Assembly (NCBI GenBank): GCA_964016985.1
Contig: OZ024823.1
Location: 130,840,112 to 130,904,111, forward strand
Direction: 5' to 3'
Origin: Anodontia alba
Taxonomy: Eukaryota; Mollusca; Bivalvia; Lucinida; Lucinidae
DNA length: 64,000 nt
This document shows, in pieces, positions 43,693 to 53,335 of this stretch (its first letter is position 1; every line of letters begins with the position of its first letter). The notes beneath the pieces are model-generated. The model was not told the DNA's origin. It worked only from the letters and a program-made list of their open reading frames with translations, and searched no databases. The position numbers and the translations under genes were made by a program.

Positions 43693-43703
43693 TTTTTTTT
43701 TTG
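43662..43703 (+). repeat. Poly(T) tract
   Basis: About 40 T with one G. It is the source of a lysine-rich minus-strand frame. Confidence 0.95.
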
Positions 43704-44409
43704 TTTTGCTTTTTTCTAAATTACTGTTACGTTGACATATTCGTATATGCATTTCATGTTTATTGTCTGCAACCCATAAATTGTTACATATTTGTGAGTT
43801 TTGCAGATGCTTAGGATAGGATAAAATATCACCAATAGCCACCTTTCAGATATACATACCCAAATAGTAAAAAAAGTAAGTGCAATCACGATTCCGAATT
43901 TTACTCTTCTGAACACTATTTTAAGTATTTATTTATACAATAATCCAAGGTGACTACACTTTTAGCTTAAGTCATTCTACCAAGAGCCCCTCTATAACGA
44001 AACAGATCGAAATAAAAGAGCATAAAAGAAACCTGACATGAAAATAAAAGATTGTAAACATTACATGCAAAATTTTCAAAATATAATCCAGCCACGTATA
44101 GGTGATAATATTTTCCATAAAGAAAGGTCTTTAGGTTTCAACTTTATTTTATTTGCTTCTGTTCCATGTATAAACAATAGACAAATATATATTACCCAGG
44201 ATCTGGTGAAGAAAGGTGAATTGAAATCAATGCTATGAATACTATTCAATACAACAATTTTTATTGGTAACTATACATTCTAACATGCTTTTTTAGCAAT
44301 GATACACCTGTAATCGGAACTTGTCTGAGTCACGTGACGCCTCCAACACAATCGTGCCACACCAGACAAAGCTCGGTCACGGTTCTGATTTTTCCTTCTA
44401 GACTGTTTA

Positions 44410-44532
44410 ATTTTTAGCAGACGGCATTGTGAAATAGTTCTCTTATTTTTCCAAGAAAACAGGATTGCAGTTGTATGAATTGTCAAATCCTGTTTACTGG
44501 GAAAATTAAGAAAAATATCACCAGTTTGTCGT
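44410..44532. repeat. Foldback element, family E
   Basis: TTTAGCAGACGGCATTGTGA and TTTGTCGTCTGCTGAAT as ends; CAAGAAAACAGGATTGCAGT pairs loosely with CAAATCCTGTTTACTGGG. Confidence 0.75.
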
Positions 44533-44693
44533 CTGCTGAATTACTCAGAGTGGTTACAGTTAATGGGAATTCGAACAGATTATATTACTAAACAGATTGT
44601 GAACCACTGTATTTGTGCTTTAGTTTTCATTTTGAAATCATCAAACTAAGTACGCAGATAGGTATGTGTTTTAGTATCAGATAAAACCTGATG

Positions 44694-44694
<1 letters not shown>

Positions 44695-44761
<67 letters not shown>

Positions 44762-44762
44762 C
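44695..44762 (+). repeat. (ATCT)n microsatellite
   Basis: About 17 tetranucleotide units followed by degenerate CTGT units to 44790. Confidence 0.95.
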
Positions 44763-45229
44763 ATGTCTATCTGGCTGTCTGTCTGCCTGTCTGTGACACT
44801 TCAACATTTTGGTTTTGGAGGTGGGGGGGGGAGGCTACTTTAATGTTTACATAGTTGATAAGGGGCTAATCCTAAAACAAAATATAATAAACAAAATAGA
44901 ATAAACCTCATATTTTTGTCCAAAATAGCCTCCCTAGCTCTTAATGCCCTCCCGTGTCCGTCCATCCATCCATCCAATACCCACCTATGTACCTACTTAC
45001 CAACCTACCTTAAGCCCTCCCGGATATTCTAAACATATACGCTGTAATAACTTTATCCACTGATTCCTTCTTTCGGTTCACGGATTTTCGCGACTTGCGA
45101 GTTCGAGACATATATACTTCCACGCTTCATACACTTTCGCGGAAAGGGATTTCGATACCTGACCGTTTTGGCTACCCGTCTTGTTTGGCTCATGACCATT
45201 AAGATAAATGTAATTTATAAAGAAACTAC

Positions 45230-45335
45230 CCAGTCAGCATTCTACGTAAATCTATATCGGTCCGTCATCGGCCCGTCAGGGTAGCTGACGGGCCGATGAC
45301 GGCCCGATGTAGATTTACGTAGAATGCTAGCTGGA
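45230..45335. repeat. Large palindrome, distinct family
   Basis: The left arm CCAGTCAGCATTCTACGTAA / ATCTATATCGG / TCCGTCATCGGCCCGTCA pairs with the right arm with only a few mismatches around GGGTAGC. It contains no words of families C-H. Arms are about 50 bases. Confidence 0.9.
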
Positions 45336-45417
45336 TAAGGCGAGCAAAAAGTTTTAATAAACATATTCTCATACACGCGTGGTTATCATCAAATTAAACT
45401 CTAAAATAGAAATAATC

Positions 45418-45700
45418 ATTACGAAAACACGCCTATTCAAATATATTGAAAAATTTCACCACAAAAAAAAACTGAAAGTTTTCAGATAAAAATTCTGATA
45501 TTTTTCATATTTCTGCTCAAAACATAGATTGTGGGTACTCGTTAGAACCGCCTCGCTGAGGCGGTTCTAACGAGTAGCCAAAATCTATGTTTTTGAGCAG
45601 AAATAAGAAGATAAAAAATGTATACCCCTGTAAACCCCAGTTTTACTATATAAAAGTGGGGTTTGAGGGGGTCAGAATTATATAGGTATGTTTTCGTGAT
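45418..45700 (-). mobile_element. Family H foldback MITE, copy 10 (inverse)
   Basis: 283 bases, reverse. The core is GAACCGCCTCGCTGAGGCGG. The inner end is GGTATGTTTTCGTGAT. Confidence 0.9.
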
Positions 45701-45875
45701 GGGGCTTTGAGATAAACTGTCTTTACTTGTGGGTCTTATGAAAAACGATAATAAAGGATTTTAACCCATGAACGCCCATTGGGCTCTCTCTTTGGTCAGG
45801 TCCATTTCCAGTTTAAGAGAGGGTCTGATTTGTTTTGAGTAATGTCATTTACTCTAGAAATCACTGTACTTAAAG

Positions 45876-46260
45876 CAAACAGTGTAGATCCTGACCAGAC
45901 GCCGCGTTATATCGGGAACAGAATAACGATACGCTCGTATACAACGGGAAATCAATAACGATATAACAATTTGGAATTCATTATACATGTTACGGAAAAA
46001 CAATGACGACATACAACGGAAAAACAACAACGATATAAACAGTCCGAATCCATTATAACGGGAAAGCAGTAGCGATATATAACGGGAAGCAATAACCGAA
46101 TAAAACAATTCAGAATCCATTAAAACAGGAAATCAATGACTATATACAACGGGAAAACAGAAATGATATAACTATAACGGGAAAAAATAATGCTATATAT
46201 AACAGGAAAACAATATCTATTAACAATTTGGAATCCATTATAACGCCGCGGGGTAAACAA
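45876..46260 (+). repeat. Degenerate minisatellite inside split family D ends
   Basis: Irregular units around TATAACGGGAAAACAATAAC (21-25 bases) fill 45905-46245. The left flank is a family D arm (GCAAACAGTGTAGATCCTGA / CCAGACGCCGC). The right flank begins GCCGCGGGGTAAACAAAG, so the array seems to occupy the loop of a D hairpin. Confidence 0.7.
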
Positions 46261-46319
46261 AGTTTTATCATTATATCGGACTGTGGCTTCATGACAATGA
46301 GAAACAAAACTAATTTGAG

Positions 46320-46540
46320 CAGCAACGTCAGAAAAAGTACATTTTGTCATGTGCGCCCAGTGAAGATTTAGATCAGACTACGCATTTGCGCAGTCTGATC
46401 ATAATCTTCACTGCGCGCATTTCGGAAAGCCAGGAATGCGACGTTTCTTCAGGTGTGCAATGAAGACTGGTCAGGCTGCGCGCGTGCACACCCTGATTTG
46501 TCTACGTTGGGCGCCCATGTCAGAAGGTCTGTTTTCTCAC
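46320..46540. repeat. Foldback element, family D (compound)
   Basis: AGCAACGTCAGAAAAAGTAC and TGTTTTCTCACGTTGC are outer inverted ends. The first core, GCGCCCAGTGAAGATTTAGA / TCAGAC, is almost perfect; a second follows at 46458-46517. Confidence 0.8.
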
Positions 46541-46579
46541 GTTGCAGTTCATTTCATTTCCCGTTAGACGGACTGACAA

Positions 46580-46938
46580 ATACAGCTGACTCGTTATCTC
46601 GACTTCCAAGGGACTCTCGGAAACACTTCGAGATATCCGTACCTCGAAATATCAGGGTTGTGGAAGTGGGGAAAACAATAAATCGAACCGCCACATTTAA
46701 CAAATGAATGTGATTTGACACCTTAAGTTACAGACATATTGAAAATATTGTGGAAAAGAGAAGAAATTGCTCCTCTTTTCCACAATATTTTGTTACCTGA
46801 GTAGTATAGGGTGGACTTTTGCCACCCTATACTACTTACTTGTTCTTAGATTTCCATGTTAAAACAGGACCAGAATTTCACTTCGAGATAAGCGGTTATT
46901 CGAGATAAGCGAGTTCGAGATAACGAGAGTCGACTGTA
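46580..46938. mobile_element. Non-autonomous DNA element with long inverted ends
   Basis: Left TACAGCTGACTCGTTATCTC / GACTTCC; right, reversed, TACAGTCGACTCTCGTTATC / TCGAACTCGC. The flanks are AAA|TACAG...CTGTA|TATA, consistent with a TA target. The interior holds two clean hairpins: 46741-46790 (AATATTGTGGAAAAGAG arms) and 46801-46837 (GTAGTATAGGGTGG arms). It lies 180 bases upstream of the lipid-transfer-like exon. Confidence 0.65.
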
Positions 46939-47117
46939 TATAAGTATATGTATGAGATAATGAGAAGAGAAAATAAAAACATGTTTTATCGTTATCACGA
47001 ATTGGAGAATCCGAGATGTGAAAACTTTCTTTTTCGAAATAAAGGTTTATTGAAACCGAAATAACGGAAACCGCCCATATTGTTCGGTCTAATCAATTCA
47101 TTGTTGATTTTTTACAG

Positions 47118-47319
47118 TAAAAACCAAACTGGAAGTACTGACGGCGACAAAATGATACAGTCGACCGACAGCCGTCGGATCACTGTGTTCTTGCTCCTGT
47201 CATTATGGTGTTGCTGTCGGGCAGAATTCGTCAGATTTAAACCTGGGTTGTCCTACATATACACTTTGAATTCTACCATAGAACTGGAAAACGTGGAAAG
47301 GTTTTTAGCCCGGGCCAAG
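47118..47319 (+). CDS. First coding exon, large lipid transfer protein-like (signal peptide)
   Basis: The exon probably starts after the acceptor TTGTTGATTTTTTACAG at 47117. Coding begins at ATG 47152 and runs 56 codons to the donor GCCAAG|GTAAGT at 47319/47320 (phase 0). The first ~24 residues form a signal peptide (RR, then ITVFLLLSLWCCCRA). The mature start EFVRFKPGLSYIYTLNST resembles the F-x-PG-x-x-Y-x-Y motif opening the lipid-binding N-terminal module of vitellogenin, apolipophorin and MTP proteins. These secreted or ER proteins carry or load lipids. No later exon was found up to 64 kb, so intron 1 would exceed 16 kb, or the exon is orphaned. The similarity is recalled from family motifs, not searched. 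Confidence 0.55.
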
Positions 47320-47395
47320 GTAAGTGGAAAATCAAAAGCTGATTGAGGGTCGTCTCGCAAAAAAAGGGAGTTGGGAGACTGGATAAACTGGGCAC

Positions 47396-47677
47396 ATCAC
47401 GAAAACACGCCTATTCAAATATTGAAAATTTCACCACCGAGAGCTAAAAGTTTTCAGATAAAAATTCTGATGTTCTATTTCTTCATATGTCTGCTCAAAA
47501 TATAGATTGTGGGTACTCGTTAGAACCGCCTCGCCGAGACAGTTCTAACGAGTACCCACAATCTATGTTTTTGAGCAGAAATATGAAAAAAAATCATATA
47601 TACCCCTTTAAACCCAGTTTTATTATATAAAAGTGGGGTATAAGGGGGTCAGAATTGTATAGGATTGTTTTCGTGAT
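47396..47677 (-). mobile_element. Family H foldback MITE, copy 11 (inverse)
   Basis: 282 bases, inverse, 76 bases downstream of the exon donor. Its left terminus reads ATCACG where other inverse copies read ATTACG, and the right end is drifted (AGGATTGTTTTCGTGAT). Confidence 0.85.
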
Positions 47678-47694
47678 GAGATTTCCGCATTTTT

Positions 47695-47800
47695 ACAAGG
47701 GAGTCAACTTTTGTGACATCTTTCTTGCTTTCCAACATACAAAGTACCTTCTCAAAAGGAATCTATTTTTTAGAGTAGTCCCTTTTTCTTGGTTGTGCAG
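47695..47800. repeat. Family G fragment
   Basis: AAGGGAGTCAACTTTTGTGA and CCTTCTCAAAAGGAATCTAT / TTTTTAGAGTAGTCCC keep the G words. Incomplete. Confidence 0.45.
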
Positions 47801-47900
47801 GAAGTGAAAGAGGAAGTTACAAAAATAGGCGGAAAAAAACATCAGTTGTATCCATTTACCTTAACCCATATAAGCCTGGCGTCCCTTTTGTGGTACACTG

Positions 47901-47968
47901 GCAACCAGTGCAGACCTAGATCCGACGCCGCATGATGCGGCGTCAGATCAAGGTCTTCAATGTTTGCT
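47901..47968. repeat. Foldback element, family D (GCCGCAT loop type)
   Basis: GCAACCAGTGCAGACCTAGA / TCCGACGCCGC pairs with GCGGCGTCAGATCAAGGTCT / TCAATGTTTGC. Confidence 0.85.
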
Positions 47969-48134
47969 TACAGGAATTTCAATTACAAATAGAACAAAAA
48001 TGGAAAAATACACCCAGCATCCCTTAAATAACAAATGGACTCACCCAATGTATAGGGATGTGAAAGTCCATTAGGCCTATTCGGGTTAAAATACACATTA
48101 CAAATGGAACGCGTCAAGTAAAAAAAATAGTTTT

Positions 48135-48365
48135 GAGCATGCGCAAAGTGTACATTCAGATCACCCTGCGCATGCGCAAAGTATCATCCGGGTCTTTGCT
48201 CTACATCCTTACATTCTGTAGTATCATTTTGTTAGCGGACAGTCAAGGCTTAGATGAGCCTGTGCGATTCTGCATAATAGTATCCAGTGATTTTGTTAAC
48301 GGATAGTGAAGGCCCTGATCAGACTGTGCAGATACGCAGGCTGATCTTGTTCCTCACTCTCCGCA
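48135..48365. repeat. Two family D hairpins in series
   Basis: 48140-48190 (GCGCAAAGTGTACATTCAGA around CTGCGCATGCGC) and 48300-48360 (GATAGTGAAGGCCCTGATCA and GCTGATCTTGTTCCTCACTC). Confidence 0.65.
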
Positions 48366-48751
48366 TAGCCGGAAGACAAACATTCGCACAGAGCGGTCAA
48401 AATTCAAAGTGTTCCTCTTTTATAGGCTTAATTTTACTGCAGTTCAAGTGTACAATGAATTATAATTCCTGCCAAAACTAACAAGACAGCCCATAAACTT
48501 TTCAAAAAATGTAAACACCTAACGCCTTTAAACAAGTGCTTTCAAACTGGACCAAGAACTTGATGAAATTGTTTTTTGTTGTTCAAAAGGATTTTTGATA
48601 TCTTGTGCGACTGTATTGACTCTTAGTGTCCTTGAGATGATTTACAAAGTTCTGCTCAGACGTGTTGAAAAACATGCATCGTTATTATTTACGAGAGACA
48701 GCCTTTAGTAATTTTCAAATATTTAAAGTGCATTTGTACTCAATCCGCCCC

Positions 48752-48786
48752 CCCCCCCCCCCCCCCCCGCCACACACACACACACA
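48752..48786 (+). repeat. C16 run followed by (CA)n
   Basis: A C homopolymer of about 16 then GCCACACACACACACAC. Confidence 0.9.
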
Positions 48787-48851
48787 CCCTGAAAGAAAAA
48801 AATAGTTCCTTTTGTCGCATCTGCGTTAGCATAAGCGACTTAGGAGTGCAC

Positions 48852-49127
48852 ATTACGTAAACTCGCCTATTCAAATATATAGAAAATTTCACTTCTAAAA
48901 ACTGAAAATTTTCAGATAAAAAAAAACCTGATATTTTTCGTATTTCTGCTCAAAACATAAATTGTGGGTACTCGTTAGAACCACCTCGGCGATGCGGTTC
49001 TAACGAGTACCCACAATCCGTTTTGAGCAGAAATAAGAAAAATAATGTATACCCCTGTAAACCCCAGTTTTACTACATAAAAGTGGGGTTTAAAGGGGTC
49101 AGTATTATATGGGCATGTTTTCGTGAT
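48852..49127 (-). mobile_element. Family H foldback MITE, copy 12 (inverse)
   Basis: 276 bases. The terminus is altered to ATTACGTAAACTCGCC, and the core is GAACCACCTCGGCGATGCGG. Confidence 0.9.
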
Positions 49128-49325
49128 GAAGTCTCCAGCTGTTCGTTCGCCCGTATGTTCTGAATTTGTGTATTTTGCGCATGCTCAAAGACACATTTTC
49201 GCTTTGCGTGGCACATTTCCTTCAAATATTTGGGGTTAAGTACTACAGTACCCATGAAGTTATCGAAACGTTCGTGCATTCAGCACAGTAATTAAGTTTG
49301 ATTACGTTTTGATTTAGATAGAGTT

Positions 49326-49486
49326 TATTTGGTTGTTTTGATCAATTACGGAGAAATAATTCACATGTGTTCTAAGGCTTGCGCGTAAAAAACGAGTGAG
49401 CGAAGCGAACGAGATTTTTTTACAAGCAAACCTGAGAACACGAGTGAATTATTTCTCCGTAATCTATCAAAACAACCAAATAAACT
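49326..49486. repeat. Large palindrome, distinct family
   Basis: GTTTATTTGGTTGTTTTGAT / ATTACGGAGAAATAATTCAC on the left is the near reverse complement of the right arm ending CAAAACAACCAAATAAAC. The loop is GAGTGAGCGAAGCGAACGAG. Arms are about 70 bases. Confidence 0.9.
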
Positions 49487-49997
49487 GTTTATTACATTTT
49501 CAGTCATGTTTTACCTTTGATTTTTCACATTCAGCCATTATGATTTCCTACCAAAATAGTTCCAGCCGGTGCATGAATTTCAAGAGGCGTGGTTTAGTTT
49601 GAAAATCAGTCGCCATCTTATTTTAACTTCAATGCAAAAATCGATCTGTGCTTGAAATACAGACATAACAATGTCACGAAAGTAGTCAAGAAAATCATAC
49701 TTTATATTTGTGTTGCAGGACTTTCCTCAAAAACGCCAACTGGACGTGAAAATTGCAGTCTGATTTTCTTGATTTTATAAAATTTTCTGCGAAACGTCAA
49801 CTATTGTTATTGTTGTTACCAACAACGTCAGCAACGTCGCCTAGTAATTATGACGTCAAAACATTCGAAATGAAATAATTCACTCGGTGAATTATCGATT
49901 ATAATTCACTGTTAAATCTCAGTAAATCACTGCTGAAAATGTAATAATAACATGTAAAGACTGTTTCTTAGATTACGTAGACGTCCATAGTATAAAT

Positions 49998-50265
49998 GGG
50001 CCTCAACGTCGAAAAAACGTACCTTCGATCATTTGCGTCAGAAAACGTACATTTGGCCATTCGCGCCCAGCGAAGATTCAGATCACCTGCGCATTCGCGC
50101 AGTATGATCAGAATTTTCACTGGGCGCATTTTGGATAACCAAGGATGCAAAGTTTTTTTTTTTCATGCGGACAACGAAGACTCTGCTCAAACTACACGGA
50201 AGCGCATGCTGATTTGAGTCTTCGTTGGCGCACATGTCAGAAGTACGTTTTCTCACGGTGTGGCT
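49998..50265. repeat. Foldback element, family D (compound)
   Basis: GGCCTCAACGTCGAAAAAAC and GTACGTTTTCTCACGGTG are outer ends. There are two D cores: 50068-50125 (CGCCCAGCGAAGATTCAGAT) and 50172-50225. Confidence 0.75.
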
Positions 50266-50788
50266 CAGATATTCTTTCCCGTTTATTAAACAACAGTTTT
50301 TGATAGAGTTCAGGACCGGAGTGCGAGACATGGTCTTCAATTTAATTAGTGCATCGGTCTGTTTGTCCGTCCGTCTGTCTGTCAGTTCGTCTGATTCCAT
50401 GTATGTGAACACAAGTTATAAACAAAATTTTGTTTTCATCAATGTATCCCGCCATGACCTACACTCGTGAAAATTCATGTGTCATCAGATGTTAGGGTTT
50501 GGCTCATACACACAACCCCCACCAAACTTCATTACTGCGTCCATTCCACTACTTCAGGTCAGCTCATAATAAATCAGATAACCGTGACCTACTTTTACAA
50601 AAAATGCTTTGTTAACGCGGTCGAGGTCATGTCATACCTCCAGAAACCACTCACAAAACGCTGCAATCGCAGATTCGTGGCACGAGCGCCCTCTTCTTTG
50701 TCTCACCGCCACTTCATCTGTAATGACTCGCGAAGCATCCAATGCAGGAGATGGTTATTACAGCGAACACCTTCAATCAAATGTAACA

Positions 50789-50820
50789 GCAAAAAAAAAA
50801 AAAAAAAAGAAAAAAAAAAA
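50789..50820 (+). repeat. Poly(A) tract
   Basis: A18, G, A10 approximately. No LINE body precedes it. Confidence 0.9.
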
Positions 50821-50904
50821 GTCAGGACCCCATTAATAGATAGACTGTCTGGTGTCTGCATCAGAACCGCTACATGCAAAAATAACAGCAGGTAACAATT
50901 TATA

Positions 50905-51075
50905 CCATTTTTATTTCTTATTTTTCCCATAAAATAAGCTTTGACAGTTCATGTTCATGTCTCCTATTGTCTCCTATGGAGACAATTTGCATGAGCTACC
51001 AAATCGTTTTTGTTTTTATTTTTTTCTGGGTAACATAAGAAAAATATCGTCAATTTGTCATCTGCTGAATTTGTC
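50905..51075. repeat. Foldback element, family E
   Basis: AAGCTTTGACAGTTCATG pairs with CATGAGCTACCAAATCG. There is a duplicated GTCTCCTATTGTCTCCTATG in the loop. The right end is TTTGTCATCTGCTGAAT. Confidence 0.75.
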
Positions 51076-51176
51076 CAGAGTGGTAAAGGTTAAGCTCTAC
51101 ATTGTGTATAAGTAAAATAATACCAATTTGTCGTCTGTTGAATTAGCCCAGAATGTGATGAAGGTTAAAGGAAATG

Positions 51177-51315
51177 GACACTCCTTCAAGGAAAATAACT
51201 CTGTCGTAGAAATACTGACATCCGCTCTAATGGAATAGGGCTGATTTAAAAGGAAATAATTCCTTCCTGTAGTACCAACTTCTTTCCTTCAATAGCCCTC
51301 CTTTTTAAAGAAGTT
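51177..51315. repeat. Foldback repeat, family G
   Basis: GGACACTCCTTCAAGGAAAA, AAAAGGAAATAATTCCTTCC and TTCCTTCAATAGCCCTCCTT. Confidence 0.55.
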
Positions 51316-51419
51316 TTAAAAATACTAGCAAAGAAAATTTGCGTCTCGTCTGCAAGACTGTCTGTCTTTGAAAAATGGCGGCAAAGTCTTCAAATAAGTC
51401 CATCACTCTACAACTTGGC

Positions 51420-51696
51420 ATCACGAAAACACGTCTATATAATTTTGACCCCTTTAAACCCCACTTTTATGTAGTAATACTGGGGTTTACAGGGGTATGC
51501 ATTATTTTTCTTATTTCTGCTCGAACACATAGATTGTGGGTACTCGTTAGAACCGCCTCGCGGAGGCAGTTCTAACGAGTACCAACAATCTATGTTTTGA
51601 GCAGAAATATGAAAAATATTAGAGTTTTTTATCTGAAAATTTTCCTTTTTTGGTTGTAAAATTTTCAATATATTTGAATAGGCGTGTTTTCGTAAT
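51420..51696 (+). mobile_element. Family H foldback MITE, copy 13
   Basis: 277 bases, forward. The core is GAACCGCCTCGCGGAGGCAG. Confidence 0.9.
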
Positions 51697-51743
51697 GGAA
51701 TACTGGATAAAAGAATTCAGCAGAGGGCATTTAAAAATATTGA

Positions 51744-51841
51744 AAATAAGCAGAAATGTAAAAAAGCTTTTTTTATCTGAAAAATTTCAATTTTTGGAGG
51801 TGAAATGTTCTATGTATTTGAATAGGCGTGTTTTCGTAATG
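51744..51841 (+). mobile_element. Family H fragment (right arm only)
   Basis: About 98 bases from AAATAAGCAGAAATG to GGCGTGTTTTCGTAAT, 48 bases after copy 13. This looks like a second copy that has lost its left arm and core, or an unequal duplication. Confidence 0.85.
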
Positions 51842-52175
51842 TCTCCGTTTATCCGTATATTCTGTAGTTCTGCGATTCTGTAAACTAGCAACTCTAGAAA
51901 AATCTCGACGAACAGAGAATGCTCTGATCAGAATTAGCAGTCAAACAGGCTGATCTGGACCTTCGCTCTTCGCAAATGGCATAAGTTTAACGCTTGGTCT
52001 CGCACCATTTGTATTAAGTGCACGAAAGTCTATATCTGTCTAAAAAATTTGAACAAGTACGTTTTACTACCAATTAATGTATCTAATATTAGCTGCAGGA
52101 TAAATGCAAACAGTATAGACCCTGATCAGATGCAGCCTTCTACGTTTTGTGGCGGCGGGGTTCCTTATTGACCCT

Positions 52176-52522
52176 GTACATTGAACTCTCGTTACAACGA
52201 CTGCATTTGTTCCCAAAGATGTTGCCACTGTAATGAATTTGCTGTCGTAAAGAATTCTTAGTGGACAGACTGATATGTAAGAAAGACTTTGTTCTATTTT
52301 TATTACCTCATAGAACATATGTTTTGAATATTTGTTAGAATCGCCTCAGCGAGGCAATTCTAACAAATATCCAAAACATATGCTGCTTAAAGTTTTTATG
52401 CAATGTTATGGCATAATTTCTCAATAACTGTCACTCTTGAGCGAAGGTTTCGTGACATTCTAACTGTCATTATAACGAATTTTGTCGCTGTATCGAGTAT
52501 CGGTATAAAGAGGGTTGACTGT
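52176..52522. mobile_element. Non-autonomous element with inverted ends and a family F core
   Basis: Left TGTACATTGAACTCTCGTTA / CAACGAC; right, reversed, TACAGTCAACCCTCTTTATA. The TA-flanked ends resemble the element at 46580-46938. The middle contains a perfect F-type hairpin (52312-52385, ATTTGTTAGAATCGCCTCAG arms). Confidence 0.6.
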
Positions 52523-52524
52523 AT

Positions 52525-53335
52525 CCATATTGTTCAAGCCGTAAAAAAAACGTCAAAAAAACATGGTTTTCATGGGTGTGGGCTTATTTTCTCTATACAT
52601 CTATATGGAATACTAAAAAAATGTTCTTGTCAGAAATCACTAGACCGATTTGAATATAAGTTGGCAAAAATGTTCCTTTGGTGACCTTGTACTAAGATTG
52701 TTCAAGCCGTGAAGATTTGAGGAAAAATATGGCCACCAGGGGGCCTGGGCTTATTTTCCCCTATATATCTACAGAGAAAATTTTGTAAATCTGCTTGTCA
52801 GAAACCACTAGACTGACTTCAATATAATTTGGCACAAATGTTACCTTGGTGACCCTCTTGCAAGATTGTTCAAGCCGTGATGATTGTCAAAAAACATGGC
52901 CGTCTGAGGTGGGGGCTTATTTTCCCCTCGTATATCTATAAAGAAAAACTTTTTCAAAAAAAATCTTCTTGTCAGAAAACACTTCACTGATTTCAATATT
53001 ATTTGGCAGAATTGTTCCTTTGGTGACCCTGTACCAAGATTGTCCATGAATCGTCAGGGAAAAAAATGGCCGCCACGGCTTAATTTTCCCTATTTATTTA
53101 TATGAAAACATTTAAAAGTCCACTGGACAGGTTTCATTATAAACTGGCAGAATTGTTGCTTTGACAGATTACCCTCTAACAAAATGGTTTAATCTATCAT
53201 GTTTCATAAAAAAATATGGCCGCCAGGGCGCGGGACTTACTTCTCCTATAATACTATGTTGAAAACTTTAAAAACGTTTTCTTGTTAGATTCCACTGGAC
53301 CGATTTTAATATTATTTGGCAGAAATATTTCTTTG
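52525..53335 (+). repeat. Tandem array, ~170-bp degenerate units, about 5 copies
   Basis: Units start at ATTGTTCAAGCCGT (about 52527, 52697, 52866, 53037, 53187) and share ATGGCCGCCAGG, GGGCTTATTTTCCCCTATAT, CTTGTCAGAAATCACTAGAC and TTTGGCACAAATGTTCCTTT. The last unit runs directly into LINE sequence at about 53335. Confidence 0.85.

Noticed and set aside
46453..46707. 84-codon plus-strand protein
   Set aside because: It spans a family D hairpin and the left inverted end of a TIR element.
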